DNA of 64,000 bases, taken from NCBI GenBank assembly GCA_937926105.1, contig CALANS010000139.1:55654-119653 (forward strand), in the 5' to 3' direction. This DNA comes from an uncultured Actinomycetes bacterium. Lineage in GTDB: Bacteria; Actinomycetota; Actinomycetes; Mycobacteriales; Nakamurellaceae. How positions within the stretch are numbered: position 1 is the first letter of the stretch; each line of letters starts with the position of its first letter. The notes below the pieces were generated by a model, which was given only the letters and a program-made list of their open reading frames with translations, was not told where the DNA came from and made no database searches. This document shows, in pieces, positions 17,343 through 26,361 of this stretch. The position numbers and the translations under genes were made by a program.

Positions 17343-17990
17343 ATGCACCCCGATCGCGCCGCGCAGCAGTCCGGTATCAGCGTCACCGGGACCGGCAGCG
17401 CCATGGCGGCGGTCGACCAGGTCACCGTCACCCTCGGCGTGGAGATCGTCCGCCCGGACGCGGGCGACGCGTTCCGTACCGCGGCCGGATCGGTGTCCGG
17501 CGTGCTCGCCGTGCTGGCCGACCACGGTGTGGACTCGCGATCGGTGCGCACCGCCGATCTGTCGCTGGGGCCCCGCCGGCACTTCCAGGACAACAAGGAC
17601 GTGATCTCCGGCTACGAGGCGACCCAACGGCTGATCGTCACCCTGGGCGGGCTGTCCTCGGTGGACCGGATGCTCACCGACCTGGTGGCGCGCTCCGGGG
17701 AGGGGCTGCGCATCGACCAGGTGACGCTGACGGCCGGCAATCCGCGCGAGGCGCAGTCCGATGCGCGCACCGCCGCGATGATCGACGCCCGGGAGCAGGC
17801 GACCGCGCTGGCGGCGCTGGCCGGCCGGCCGTTGGGGCAGGTGGTGCGGATCGTGGAGGGCGGCGACGACGGACCGCGCCCGGTCGCGCTGATGGCCTAC
17901 CGCGCCCGGGAGTCCGCGTCCATGCCGGTGGCCACGGGGGACACGGCGGTCACGGTCACGTTGTCGGTGCACTTCGCCTGGGGGGATTGA
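17343..17990 (+). CDS. SIMPL domain protein (DUF541)
   Basis: Protein of 215 residues covering essentially one SIMPL domain: 'GISVTGTGSAMAAVDQVTVT' at the start, 'LSLGPRRHFQDNKDVISGYE' in the middle, and the C-terminal 'PVATGDTAVTVTLSVHFAW', matching the family's oxidative-stress/periplasmic proteins. Unlike many members it has no signal peptide, so it is probably cytoplasmic. I chose ATG 17343 rather than 17325 because CACACT precedes it at leaderless spacing and the domain begins at once. Biochemical role of the family is poorly defined. Confidence 0.8.
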   Translation: MHPDRAAQQSGISVTGTGSAMAAVDQVTVTLGVEIVRPDAGDAFRTAAGSVSGVLAVLADHGVDSRSVRTADLSLGPRRHFQDNKDVISGYEATQRLIVTLGGLSSVDRMLTDLVARSGEGLRIDQVTLTAGNPREAQSDARTAAMIDAREQATALAALAGRPLGQVVRIVEGGDDGPRPVALMAYRARESASMPVATGDTAVTVTLSVHFAWGD

Positions 17991-18035
17991 CCCGGCGGCG
18001 ACTCGGGAGCTGCGTCGACGCGTCTGGGGCGTCGG

Positions 18036-18125
18036 CCGCTGTTTTGTGACGTCTCGATGCGGCGCGGGCTGCGTTTGCGCAGCTGAAGTGGATCTTGGTC
18101 TGATCTGGACGTCGTAAAACTGCGG
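18036..18125. repeat. 90-base inverted-repeat element between convergent genes
   Basis: The 18-base end CCGCTGTTTTGTGACGTC (18036-18053) is matched by the reverse complement of GACGTCGTAAAACTGCGG (18108-18125) at 15 of 18 positions. It occupies much of the 204-base gap between the SIMPL and diguanylate cyclase genes. It may be a miniature inverted-repeat element or a bidirectional terminator. Confidence 0.45.
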
Positions 18126-18194
18126 AACCCGGGGAGACCGGCCGAGGTCGCACCCCGCGTCCGCGACCGTGCCGGCGGGAGAACTCCCCGGCCG

Positions 18195-19697
18195 TCAGCG
18201 GAACATGCTGCCCGGCCCGTGCCGCCGGGTGCGCCGGGCGGGCTTGCGGCGCACCGCGACCTGCCACAGCGAGCGCGTCCCGGTGCTGCTGCGCGCCGTG
18301 GACCCGTCGGCCCCCGCCTCGGCCAGCACGGATTCGGCGTCCCGGACCCGGTCCCGGCCGTCGGCCTTGCCGGCCGCCAGCGCGATGTCGGCCAGGTCGA
18401 GCAGCCGCGTCACGTCGTAGCCATGCGCCGTGCTGGAGGCCAGCCCGATGGTGCAGGTCACCCGGCACGACCCGACCGCCGCCCGGTCGTCGCGGGCCGG
18501 TGGGTTCCCGGCGACGCCGGACCCGTGATCGTGTCGGGCCGCGGTCGGGCGGTCGGGCCGCGCACGCCCCACCGGGTGCTGCTGGGCCGCGATCCGGGCC
18601 CGGGTGCGGTCGGCCGCAGCGATCGCCGCGCCGGGCATCAGACCGAACATCGTCACCACGAATTCCTCGCCGCCGAACCGGCCCACCAGGTCGCCCTGGC
18701 GCAGCTGGGCGCGCAGCACGTCCGCGACGTTGTTCAGCACCACATCTCCGGCCAGGTGCCCATAAGTGTCGTTCACGGACTTGAACCGGTCGATATCGAT
18801 GATCATCACCGAGACCGGCAGGCCGCGCGCCTCCGCGGCGCTCAGCAACGCCCGGGTGCGCTCCTCCCAGTGCCACGCATTGGGCAGCCCCGTCTTCGGA
18901 TCTATCCGAGCGTGCCAGGTCAGCTCCGGCCAGCGCAGCGCGAAGGCCGCCAGCAGCAGCGGAGCCAACGCAGCGACGCCCAGCAGCGGCTCCAGGCGCA
19001 TCGCCGCGGCGACCAGCACGCCGGAGAAGGCGCATCCCAGCTCCACCAGCGTCCAGCGGTCGTCCAGCCACAGCACCGCGCCGCTGGGGGTGCCGATGAC
19101 GTGCGCCACGATCAGCGCGGTGATCGCTCCGATGATCCACAGGGCGGCGATGCCGACCAGCGCGGACACGGCGAAGTCGTCGATCAGCAGGGTGGCGCCG
19201 CGCACCGCCGCGGTGGTCAAGACGGTGATCGACGCGACCACGATGCGCCAGCGCAGCGGATGCGCCGGTTTGACCATGCCGACGATCACGGACAGCGCCA
19301 CCAGGACCGCGAATGCCGACGGCGGGGTCAGCAGCGCGGCCGGCAGCAACCACACGGTGTGCACGTCCCAGGGCGGCGCCGAATCGTCGTCCGGCGGGTT
19401 GAACCGACGACCGACCAGGGCGCCGATCACTGCGACGGCGCCCAGCACCGAAACGATGTGCCAGTCCGTCGGCGTCGGGGGTCGCAGGTCGGTCAGGGCA
19501 CAGGCGAGCGCTGCGGCCGCGGCGAGCACCGCCAGCACGGCGGGGGCCAGCACGGCGCCGAGACCGGTGCGGGACACCGAGGCGGACGCGGGGGCGTCGG
19601 CGGATTCGGCGGAGCGCGCGGTCCGGGGCGGGGCGCTGCGGGCGGTGGTCGCATGGTCGACGACGTCCGGGACTCCCGGTGCGGGTCGATCGTTCAC
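18195..19697 (-). CDS. Membrane-bound diguanylate cyclase (GGDEF)
   Basis: Enzyme of 500 residues predicted to make cyclic di-GMP from two GTP. About eight N-terminal membrane helices (residues 45-270) form a sensor region of no recognised family. The catalytic domain follows 'RIDPKTGLPNAWHW'. The active-site motif is GGEEF at 342-346, preceded at the canonical five-residue spacing by the inhibitory site RQGD (333-336), so product feedback inhibition is likely. 'DIDRFKSVNDTYGHLAGD' binds metal and guanine. An unusual insertion of about 40 low-complexity residues rich in Arg, Ala and Pro lies between GGEEF and the closing 'CTIGLASST'. No EAL domain. Confidence 0.9.
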   Translation of the reverse strand: MNDRPAPGVPDVVDHATTARSAPPRTARSAESADAPASASVSRTGLGAVLAPAVLAVLAAAAALACALTDLRPPTPTDWHIVSVLGAVAVIGALVGRRFNPPDDDSAPPWDVHTVWLLPAALLTPPSAFAVLVALSVIVGMVKPAHPLRWRIVVASITVLTTAAVRGATLLIDDFAVSALVGIAALWIIGAITALIVAHVIGTPSGAVLWLDDRWTLVELGCAFSGVLVAAAMRLEPLLGVAALAPLLLAAFALRWPELTWHARIDPKTGLPNAWHWEERTRALLSAAEARGLPVSVMIIDIDRFKSVNDTYGHLAGDVVLNNVADVLRAQLRQGDLVGRFGGEEFVVTMFGLMPGAAIAAADRTRARIAAQQHPVGRARPDRPTAARHDHGSGVAGNPPARDDRAAVGSCRVTCTIGLASSTAHGYDVTRLLDLADIALAAGKADGRDRVRDAESVLAEAGADGSTARSSTGTRSLWQVAVRRKPARRTRRHGPGSMFR

Positions 19698-19856
19698 GCG
19701 TGCCCCTGCAGGACGTCGCCCGCCTGCGGCAGCGTTGGCGGCCGCGGTTCGAGCATCGGGACGTGGCCGGGACCCCTACGGCCAGTACGCCTCCCAGGTT
19801 ACCCCATCAGGGTGATACGTCACCGACCGTGATCGGAGCGTTATCCAGGCCCCGCG

Positions 19857-22800
19857 TCAGTCCCGCGGAACTCGTCGGGCCAGCTCCGCAATGGCCGCCG
19901 TGAAGCACGTCATCGGCGGATTGACCAGCCCGGCGCCGACCTGGCCGGTGCCCGCCACCTTGCCGGCCATGCCGGTGTTGATCTGCGGCAGCACGCCGGT
20001 GCGCAGCACCCGGGTGACATCGATGCCAGTGGGGGCGCCGCGGAACTCCAGGATCGGGATGGCGAACGCCGGGTTCTCCGCCAGGGTGATCTCGTACATC
20101 CGGCGGGTGACGGCCAACGCATCCGGCACCGCCCCGCCGACGAACCGCACGATCGCCGGTGCGGTGGCCATGGCCATGCCTCCGACACCGACCGTCTCCG
20201 CGATCGCCGAGTCCCCGATGTCGGGGTTGGCGTCCTCGGGCCCGTAACCGGCCAGGAACAGTCCGTCGGGGGTGCCGGCCGGCCCGGTGAACCACGTGTC
20301 GCCCGTTCCCGAGACGCGGATGCCGAAGTCGGTGCCGTTGCGGCACATCGCCGTCACCACCGTCGATCCCGGCACGTGCGCGGCCGCGTCGCCCATCAGC
20401 TTGCCGGCCGGCATCACCAGGTTCAGCACGAAGTGCTCGTTGCCGCCGATGAAGGCCACCACGTCGGCGACGTCCTGGGCCGGCAGGCCGGAGGCGATCA
20501 GGGTGGGCGCGATGTCCCGGGAGAACATGGCCGAGCCGGCGCGGTTGCGGTTGTGCCCCTCGTCGCCCATCTGCACCATCTGACCCAACATGGCGGTGAC
20601 GTCGAACGGCTGGCCGGCGGCCGCGAGGGTGCGGATCGCCTGCTGCAGGGCCGGTCCGAGCACCGCGGACATCCAGCGCAGCCGGTCGATGACCTCGGCG
20701 GAGTACGCGCCGTAGCGCAGCACCTTGCCCAGGCCCTCGTTCAGCGAGCAGTACGCCGTCAGGCCCGTTGCCTCATCCTGCAGCTGGTACATCCACATGG
20801 ACGGGGAGATCAGCCCCGCCATCGGACCGACCGCATGGTGCTCGTGGCACGGCGAGAACGAGATCCCGTCGCCCGCGGCCAGTTTCGCCTCGGCCTCCTC
20901 CGGAGTCTGAGCGAGGCCTTCGAACAGCATGCCGCCGATCAGCGCGCCGCGCAGCGGACCCGACGCCCGATCCCAGGTGATGGGGGGGCCGGCGTGGTAG
21001 AACTCGCCGGGTTTCATGCCGAGCGCCTCGGCGGCCGGCAGCACGTCGACCAGCTTGGCCCGCACCGCCAGCATGCGCGCGACGGCGGTGGCGTTGGCCT
21101 GTTCGCGTCGCGGATCGGCCAGCACGGTGGCCAGGGCGTCGGCGGTGCCGGGCGGGGTGTCCACCGGGGGCCGGAAGTCCACGGTGGTGACGTCCACCGC
21201 CTGGGCGCGGAGCGCGTCGGTGAGCAGGTCGATGCCCGCGGTGATCACCGAGGGCGGCCCGGCCAGCAGATCCGACCCGACGCCCTCCACCGGCATGCCC
21301 TCACGAGTCGAATGCCCAGCGGCGCGCTCCGGCGCGTTCTGAGGCATTCGACTCGGCTCCGTCGCACCGGCACCGGCACCGGCGGCGGCGTGCGCGGCGG
21401 CACGGGCGGCAGCGGCGTTGGAGGCGTAGACGTCGGCGCCGGCGTGCGCCAGCGCGGTGGCCTGTGCCTCCCGGTTCTGCGGGTCTGCGTCGGTGCCGCA
21501 CAGCGACACGATCACCGTCAGGGTCCGCCCCTGTGTCGCGGCCGACGCGATCGCCTCGCCGATGGCCGGCGCCAGCCGGGCTGACGGATCGGCCTCGGCG
21601 CCGTAGCCCAGCACCACGTCGGTGAGGATGACCGTCACCTCCGGGTCCGCGGCCTGCGCGGCCAGCAGGTCGAGCTTCACGGTCGGGTCGATCATGGGAT
21701 GCGGGCGGCCGCGGGTGAACTCGTCGTCGCCCAGGTCGACGATCACGTGACCCAGCCCGGTCAACTGCGGCAGCCCATGGCCGGTCGCTCCCTCGGGCAG
21801 CGCCAGCTCGGGGCGCAGCGGGATGTTGGAGCGGATGTCGCCGAGGACCTCGCCGGCGACCAGCATCGCCTCGTCGGCCAGCGTGCCGCCGGAGTACAGC
21901 CCGCGCAGCACGCCGGCGACCGGATCCTGTCCGGTGTCGGCGGACCAGGTCGGCCAGGTCGGGGCGGTGACGCCAATGGCGTCCAGCACCGATTCGGCGG
22001 CGGCCGTCAGCGTCGGCTGACCGGCTCCCAACAGGACCATGGTGACCGGTGTGCCGCCGGCCTCGACCGCCGCCGCTGCGGCGGCCCGAATCTTCTGCGC
22101 CGTGGCCGGGTGCGGCGGTTTGGAGACGATGACGATGTGGTCGGTGCCCGGGTCGTCCTGCAGCAGGCGCAGCGCGGCGAGCGCGGAGCGGCCGCCGACC
22201 CGCTCGGACAGGTCGCGTCCGCCGAGGCCGAGCACCGCCGAGATCGGGACGTGAGCCTCGTCCAGCAGGCAGGTCAGCTGTTGGGCGCCGGTGCCGGAGG
22301 CGGCGATGACGCCGACGGTGGGGGTGCCCGCGGCGTTCCCGTCACCGACGGCGATGGGGCCTCCGGCCGCCTGGCGTTCTGCTCCGCCGGACGGAGCAGG
22401 ACGCCAGCGGCCGAGGTCCGCGGTCTCGCGCGCGGCAGCTCCATGCAGCACGTTCGCAAACCCAAGCCCGACCCCGCCGACCACCGCGGTCCCGCAGTCC
22501 GGGCCCATCACCAACACCCCGGCCCGGGACGCCGCGTCCTTCAATGCGATCTCGTGCTCCACCGGCACGTTGTCGGAGAAGATCATCACGTGACGGCCGG
22601 CCGCGATCGCGTCCATCGCCTCGCCGATCACCGCGCCGCCGGGCACCGACAGCAGCACCAGGGCCGCGTCGGGGGAGCGCTCCGCGGCGGTGCGCACCGT
22701 CCGTGGCGCGGCGGCCTCGCCGAAGCCTGCGGCCGTCCGCCCGGCGGCGCCTGCGGCGGCCAGCGCCGACTCCAGCGCGGCCACCCCGGCCCCGACGGCC

Positions 22801-23018
22801 GCGTCGTCGTTCCCCCGCAACGCCACCAGCAGGTCGTTCGGACCCGCCCCGGGCGGCACCGTGAACCCGAGCCCCGCCGCCAGATCGACGTTCAACGGGG
22901 TGGCCATCGCCACCTGCGCCGCGGTGATTCCCGGGGCATCGGCGGCGGCCTGCGATATCCGCAGCAACGTCACCGAGTCGTGATAGACGCCGCTTCGCAG
23001 TTCGACCAGTTCACTCAT
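19857..23018 (-). CDS. fdrA-allG: FdrA-AllG (DUF1116) fusion protein
   Basis: A 1053-residue protein joining two genes that are separate in E. coli. Residues 1 to about 555 match FdrA (MSELVELRSGVYHDSVTLL; 'VMGPDCGTAVVGGVGLGFAN'; 'GASGTGAQQL'-like CoA-ligase fold), and about 587 to the end match AllG/YlbE, DUF1116 ('VITAGIDLLTDALRAQ', 'CHEHHAVGPMAGLISPSMWM', 'GNEHFVLN'). FdrA, AllG and AllH together are reported as oxamate carbamoyltransferase in allantoin breakdown (established for E. coli; transfer here is inference). ATG 23018 is preceded by GAGGAG. A 52-bp palindrome falls in frame at residues 555-572, exactly at the fusion joint, and another hairpin at residues 203-218. No carbamate kinase gene is in the window. 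Confidence 0.88.
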   Translation of the reverse strand: MSELVELRSGVYHDSVTLLRISQAAADAPGITAAQVAMATPLNVDLAAGLGFTVPPGAGPNDLLVALRGNDDAAVGAGVAALESALAAAGAAGRTAAGFGEAAAPRTVRTAAERSPDAALVLLSVPGGAVIGEAMDAIAAGRHVMIFSDNVPVEHEIALKDAASRAGVLVMGPDCGTAVVGGVGLGFANVLHGAAARETADLGRWRPAPSGGAERQAAGGPIAVGDGNAAGTPTVGVIAASGTGAQQLTCLLDEAHVPISAVLGLGGRDLSERVGGRSALAALRLLQDDPGTDHIVIVSKPPHPATAQKIRAAAAAAVEAGGTPVTMVLLGAGQPTLTAAAESVLDAIGVTAPTWPTWSADTGQDPVAGVLRGLYSGGTLADEAMLVAGEVLGDIRSNIPLRPELALPEGATGHGLPQLTGLGHVIVDLGDDEFTRGRPHPMIDPTVKLDLLAAQAADPEVTVILTDVVLGYGAEADPSARLAPAIGEAIASAATQGRTLTVIVSLCGTDADPQNREAQATALAHAGADVYASNAAAARAAAHAAAGAGAGATEPSRMPQNAPERAAGHSTREGMPVEGVGSDLLAGPPSVITAGIDLLTDALRAQAVDVTTVDFRPPVDTPPGTADALATVLADPRREQANATAVARMLAVRAKLVDVLPAAEALGMKPGEFYHAGPPITWDRASGPLRGALIGGMLFEGLAQTPEEAEAKLAAGDGISFSPCHEHHAVGPMAGLISPSMWMYQLQDEATGLTAYCSLNEGLGKVLRYGAYSAEVIDRLRWMSAVLGPALQQAIRTLAAAGQPFDVTAMLGQMVQMGDEGHNRNRAGSAMFSRDIAPTLIASGLPAQDVADVVAFIGGNEHFVLNLVMPAGKLMGDAAAHVPGSTVVTAMCRNGTDFGIRVSGTGDTWFTGPAGTPDGLFLAGYGPEDANPDIGDSAIAETVGVGGMAMATAPAIVRFVGGAVPDALAVTRRMYEITLAENPAFAIPILEFRGAPTGIDVTRVLRTGVLPQINTGMAGKVAGTGQVGAGLVNPPMTCFTAAIAELARRVPRD
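21304..21355. repeat. Palindromic repeat, family P copy B, inside the fdrA-allG frame
   Basis: CGAGTCGAATGCC and its exact reverse complement close a 52-base element whose interior reads GGCGCGCTCCGGCGCGTTCT. On the minus strand it encodes an in-frame Arg/Pro/Ala-rich linker between the FdrA and AllG domains. Its right arm GCGCGTTCTGAGGCATTCG differs from the corresponding arm of copy C at only a few positions. Confidence 0.7.
22365..22412. repeat. Intragenic hairpin in the FdrA domain
   Basis: Arms of 21-22 bases (GGCCGCCTGGCGTTCTGCTC left; GAGCAGGACGCCAGCGGCC right) pair with one mismatch and one bulge around a five-base loop. It is read in frame as an Arg/Ala/Gly-rich segment at residues 203-218. 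The loop is shorter than in family P, so kinship is uncertain. Confidence 0.5.
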
Positions 23019-23134
23019 CGCGTCAGCTGCTCCTCGCTCACCGCTCGGCGTGCCCGCCGGTTCGGTCCTCGTTCGGTTCGGTCCTTGGTGGGCTCGACGT
23101 TTGTCACGCCGGCGCCCGGCAATCCCACGACGCG

Positions 23135-24049
23135 TCAGCGCACCGCCGTGGCGGTCCGGCGGAATCGCGGTCGCGGCGGCAGCGGCTGCGTTGGTACGGC
23201 CAGGCCGATCGCCAGCCCGGTCGCCAGGTCCGCGCCGCTGGTGTGCCCGATGGCCACCAGGCGCGCCACCGTGCGCCGGAACGCGTCGTCGGGGACGCGG
23301 GCCGCGGCCCGAAGCACGGCGCCCGCCTCCTCGCACGCGTGGCCGCGTGCCGCCAGGCGCAGCAGGTCGGCCGACAGCAGCGGGGTGCGTGCCGCCACGT
23401 CGTGCAGGGCGGCGACCGCGACCTGTTGCGCCAGCACCTCCCGGCCGGTGGCGTGCAACGCGGCCAGGGCCCCGCACAGGACATCGTCACCACCCGGGGT
23501 GGATCCGCCGCCCAACCCGACCAGCGCGGCCACGGCCGCGCGCAGCGTTGCCGGCGACCCACCCGCCAACGCCTGCCGGAACGCCTGTACCGGATGCTCG
23601 TGCACTCCACGCGGGACGGTCGCGACGGCGGCCTGCAGGGCGGCGGCCACCTCGGGTGGCGGCGCGATCCGTGGGACGGCGGTCCGGACGGTCCGGACGG
23701 CGTGCACCCGCAGGTCGCGCAGCCGGACATCGCCGCCGCCGATGAGCGCCGCGTCGCCGACCGCCAGGTGCTCGAACGGCCGGTCGGCCGCGTGCAGCGC
23801 CGTACGGACCCCGTTCGGCACCCCGGAGGCCTGCGCCGTGAGCACCGTCACCACTCGTGTTTGATCGCCGGCGTCGCAGACCAGCAGGACGGCGGCCGAG
23901 TGTGTGGCCAGGATCGTGGCGGGTCGCAACGGGCCGGTGACGAGGTCGACGACCGGATGCGCGATCGCGGCGGGAACGACCGGCCGCTCGCCGTCAACGC
24001 TGCGGCCGGTGGGGTTGGTGGCGGTGGTGGCCGCGGACGCAGCACTCAT
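23135..24049 (-). CDS. allH: AllH-like protein (DUF2877)
   Basis: Protein of 304 residues of the DUF2877 family, the E. coli YlbF/AllH component proposed to work with FdrA and AllG as oxamate carbamoyltransferase. Characteristic is the glycine-rich segment GLGGGSTPGGDDVLCGALAAL, the conserved GxGxGLTPxGDD-type loop of the family, followed by 'TPLLSADLLRLAARGHACE'. ATG 24049 has GGGAAGGGAG upstream on the minus strand. It is the first gene of a two-gene operon with the fdrA-allG fusion 116 bases downstream, and is divergent from pucR, which probably controls it. Confidence 0.82.
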   Translation of the reverse strand: MSAASAATTATNPTGRSVDGERPVVPAAIAHPVVDLVTGPLRPATILATHSAAVLLVCDAGDQTRVVTVLTAQASGVPNGVRTALHAADRPFEHLAVGDAALIGGGDVRLRDLRVHAVRTVRTAVPRIAPPPEVAAALQAAVATVPRGVHEHPVQAFRQALAGGSPATLRAAVAALVGLGGGSTPGGDDVLCGALAALHATGREVLAQQVAVAALHDVAARTPLLSADLLRLAARGHACEEAGAVLRAAARVPDDAFRRTVARLVAIGHTSGADLATGLAIGLAVPTQPLPPRPRFRRTATAVR

Positions 24050-24275
24050 CGCCACTCCCTTCCCCGCTGTGCCGTCACCGCTGGAGACCTGGACTGGCTC
24101 TGCCAGCGGTCGCCACGGGGCATCGTTCTCGTCAGCCTCCAGGGCCGAACCTACTGGTCGGATGTCAGCGCTCGGCATGGGAGAATGTGACGACGCAGCG
24201 CCGGATCGGCGGTGGAATCCGCCAACCGGGCGAGCAGGTACCAGGCTTTCAACGGCGGTCGAGGGAGGGGCGCGG

Positions 24276-26126
24276 GTGGTGCGATCGGACCACGCGACCG
24301 CGGCCGTGGGCACGCGGCTCGGCATCACGATGCGCGAGGTGCTGGCGCGACCCGCCATGGCCGGTTCCACGGTGCTGGCCGGGGCCGGCGGGCTGGATCG
24401 CATGGTGCGGTTCGTCAACATCATGGAGGTGCCCGACGTCCTGCAGTGGACCAAGGCCGACGAACTGCTGCTGACCACGGGGTACCCGCTGCGCTCGACC
24501 CCCGAGGCGCTGGACGACTTCGTGGCCGAACTGGACGCTCGCGGGCTGGCGGGCGTCGCCGTGAAGCTCGGGCGTTACCTGGACCGGCTGCCCGACGCGA
24601 TGCTGGCCTCGGCGGATCGGCTGGGCTTTCCCGTCGTGCAGATCCCGGACGGGGTGGGATTCGACGAGATCCTCAATCAGGTGCTCTCCGAGGTGTTGGG
24701 TCGCCAGGCCGCGCTGCTGGCCCGGGGTGAGCAGGCCCACTCGGTGCTGCTGCGGCTGGTGCTGCAGGGGGGAGGGCTGCCCGAGGTGGTGGCGGCGCTG
24801 CCCGCGCAGCTGGCGGGCGCGGAATCCGCCGGAGCCGCGCCCGATGCGGCATCGGATGCTGCGCCCGGGGCCGCGTCGGGTGCTGCGCCCAGGTCCGCGT
24901 CGGATGCTGCGCCCGGGGCCGCGTCGGGTGCCGAACTCGATGCGTCGCGCGGCACCGAACTCGATGCCGCGTCGGGTGCGCCGCTCGACACGTCGCCGGA
25001 TGCCTCGGTGTCGGTGTTGCACGTCGACCGCACCGGCCGCACCATCGCCACGGCCGGCGCCGATCTGCCGCCGGCCGCCGCTGACCTGTTCGACGAGGAC
25101 CACCTGTTCCGGGCCACCATGTTCCGGCACGGCATCCACACCCTCGGCAGCGAGCCGGATCGCGCGTCCGTGCTGGTGGCCACGGTGGTCGCGGAGCGCA
25201 ACCAGGGGCACCTGATCGCGGTGCGGACGGACCGGCCGTGGGACGGCCAGGACGTGATGATCGCCGAACGTGGCGCCACCGTCGCGGCGCTGGTGGTGAC
25301 GCGCGAGCTCGCGGTGGCCGCCGTCGAGGGCAAGTACCGGGGCGATTTCCTGCGAGACGTGTTGGCCGGGCAGATGCCGCCGGCCGCGGCGATCGACGGG
25401 GCTCGCGGCTTCGGCTGGGACCTGACCGGCCCGATGGTGGTGGTGGTCGCGGCGGTTGGCGACGCTCAGGGGGACGACGAGGCCACACGTCGGCGCCGGG
25501 CCGAACAGCTCGGTGCCTCGTGGGCGGCGTGGGTGCGCCGCTGGGATCCGGTCGGAGCGGCGGCGGCGTTCGCTGCCGAGGCGGTCGCGGTGCTGCACGC
25601 CCCGGACGGGCAGGTGCCCTCGTCGGCGCGAGTGGCCGAATTGCTGGGCGGGCTCTCGTCGCGCGGGACGCCGTTCGACGGGATCGTCGGGGTCTCTCGC
25701 GTGGTCGCCGAGGTGGATGCCCTGTCGGTTGCCTACCAGCAGGCGTGGGAGGCGGTTCGGGTCGGCCGGCGGCTGTCCGGAGCGGGCTCGGTCTCCCGGT
25801 TCGACGACCTGGGGCTGTATCGGCTGCTGTCGCTGGTGCCCGACTCGGACGAGTTGCGCTCGTTCCTGACCGACACGCTGGGCCCGCTGGCCGCACCGGA
25901 GGGTGACCTGGATTCCGATGAGCTGCGCCGCACCCTGACCGTCCTGCTGGACACCAACCTCAACGTGGCGCAGACCGCTCGCCGGTTGCACTTTCACTAC
26001 AACACGCTCCGCTACCGGATCGGCAAGCTGGAGCGACTGCTCGGCCCGTTCACCACCGACGCTCGGCTGCGTGCCGACCTGACGGTGGCGCTGTACGTCT
26101 GGCAGATGCGCATCGCGCACCGGTAG
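24276..26126 (+). CDS. pucR: PucR-family transcriptional regulator
   Basis: Regulator of 616 residues. The N-terminal PucR domain (GITMREVLARPAMAGSTVLA to about residue 140) senses a metabolite. A GGDEF-like central region spans roughly 330-480. The C-terminal helix-turn-helix is 'TLNVAQTARRLHFHYNTLRY'-type (DTNLNVAQTARRLHFHYNTL, then RIGKLERLLG). Start is one of two tandem GTG codons (24276/24279) five to eight bases after GAGGGAGGGG. Residues about 186-236 are an inserted Ala/Ser/Pro-rich repeat. PucR controls purine catabolism in Bacillus. Here it sits between the divergent allH/fdrA-allG operon and the permease and hydroxylase genes, which are likely targets. Confidence 0.88.
   Translation: MVRSDHATAAVGTRLGITMREVLARPAMAGSTVLAGAGGLDRMVRFVNIMEVPDVLQWTKADELLLTTGYPLRSTPEALDDFVAELDARGLAGVAVKLGRYLDRLPDAMLASADRLGFPVVQIPDGVGFDEILNQVLSEVLGRQAALLARGEQAHSVLLRLVLQGGGLPEVVAALPAQLAGAESAGAAPDAASDAAPGAASGAAPRSASDAAPGAASGAELDASRGTELDAASGAPLDTSPDASVSVLHVDRTGRTIATAGADLPPAAADLFDEDHLFRATMFRHGIHTLGSEPDRASVLVATVVAERNQGHLIAVRTDRPWDGQDVMIAERGATVAALVVTRELAVAAVEGKYRGDFLRDVLAGQMPPAAAIDGARGFGWDLTGPMVVVVAAVGDAQGDDEATRRRRAEQLGASWAAWVRRWDPVGAAAAFAAEAVAVLHAPDGQVPSSARVAELLGGLSSRGTPFDGIVGVSRVVAEVDALSVAYQQAWEAVRVGRRLSGAGSVSRFDDLGLYRLLSLVPDSDELRSFLTDTLGPLAAPEGDLDSDELRRTLTVLLDTNLNVAQTARRLHFHYNTLRYRIGKLERLLGPFTTDARLRADLTVALYVWQMRIAHR
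24835..24985. repeat. Tandem repeat in pucR encoding an Ala-rich linker
   Basis: Degenerate 15- and 45-base periodicity built on GATGCTGCGCCCGGGGCCGC and GCGTCGGGTGC units. All copies stay in frame. They code for an Ala/Ser/Pro-rich insertion between the sensor and central domains. Confidence 0.55.
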
Positions 26127-26267
26127 GGCGTGCCGATCGCCGGCGGCCGGATCGCATCACGACCACCGCGCTCGGCGCAGCTCCGAGCCACGCGCCTGGT
26201 CGGTGGGAACTGCCATGGCCTGGCAGCGGAATCCGACATACATCGCTCGATGACACTGGCACAACCG

Positions 26268-26285
26268 CACAACGGTATTGGTGTG
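26268..26285 (+). promoter_or_regulatory. Dyad upstream of the NCS2 permease gene
   Basis: CACAACGGTATTGGTGTG is an imperfect 18-base palindrome 77 bases before the permease ATG. It lies close to the likely promoter (CATACGGT) and is a candidate operator. PucR binding is an inference from context. Confidence 0.35.
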
Positions 26286-26361
26286 ACCTACGGCATACGG
26301 TCCCGGTGAAGAGTCGGTGACGATCGTGCCATCGACCGACAATGCGTGCTCGGAGGGGCAT

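Noticed and set aside
23904..24275. N-terminal extension of PucR, antisense to allH
   Set aside because: The PucR domain starts right after GTG 24276/24279, which has a strong Shine-Dalgarno; the extension lacks family similarity.
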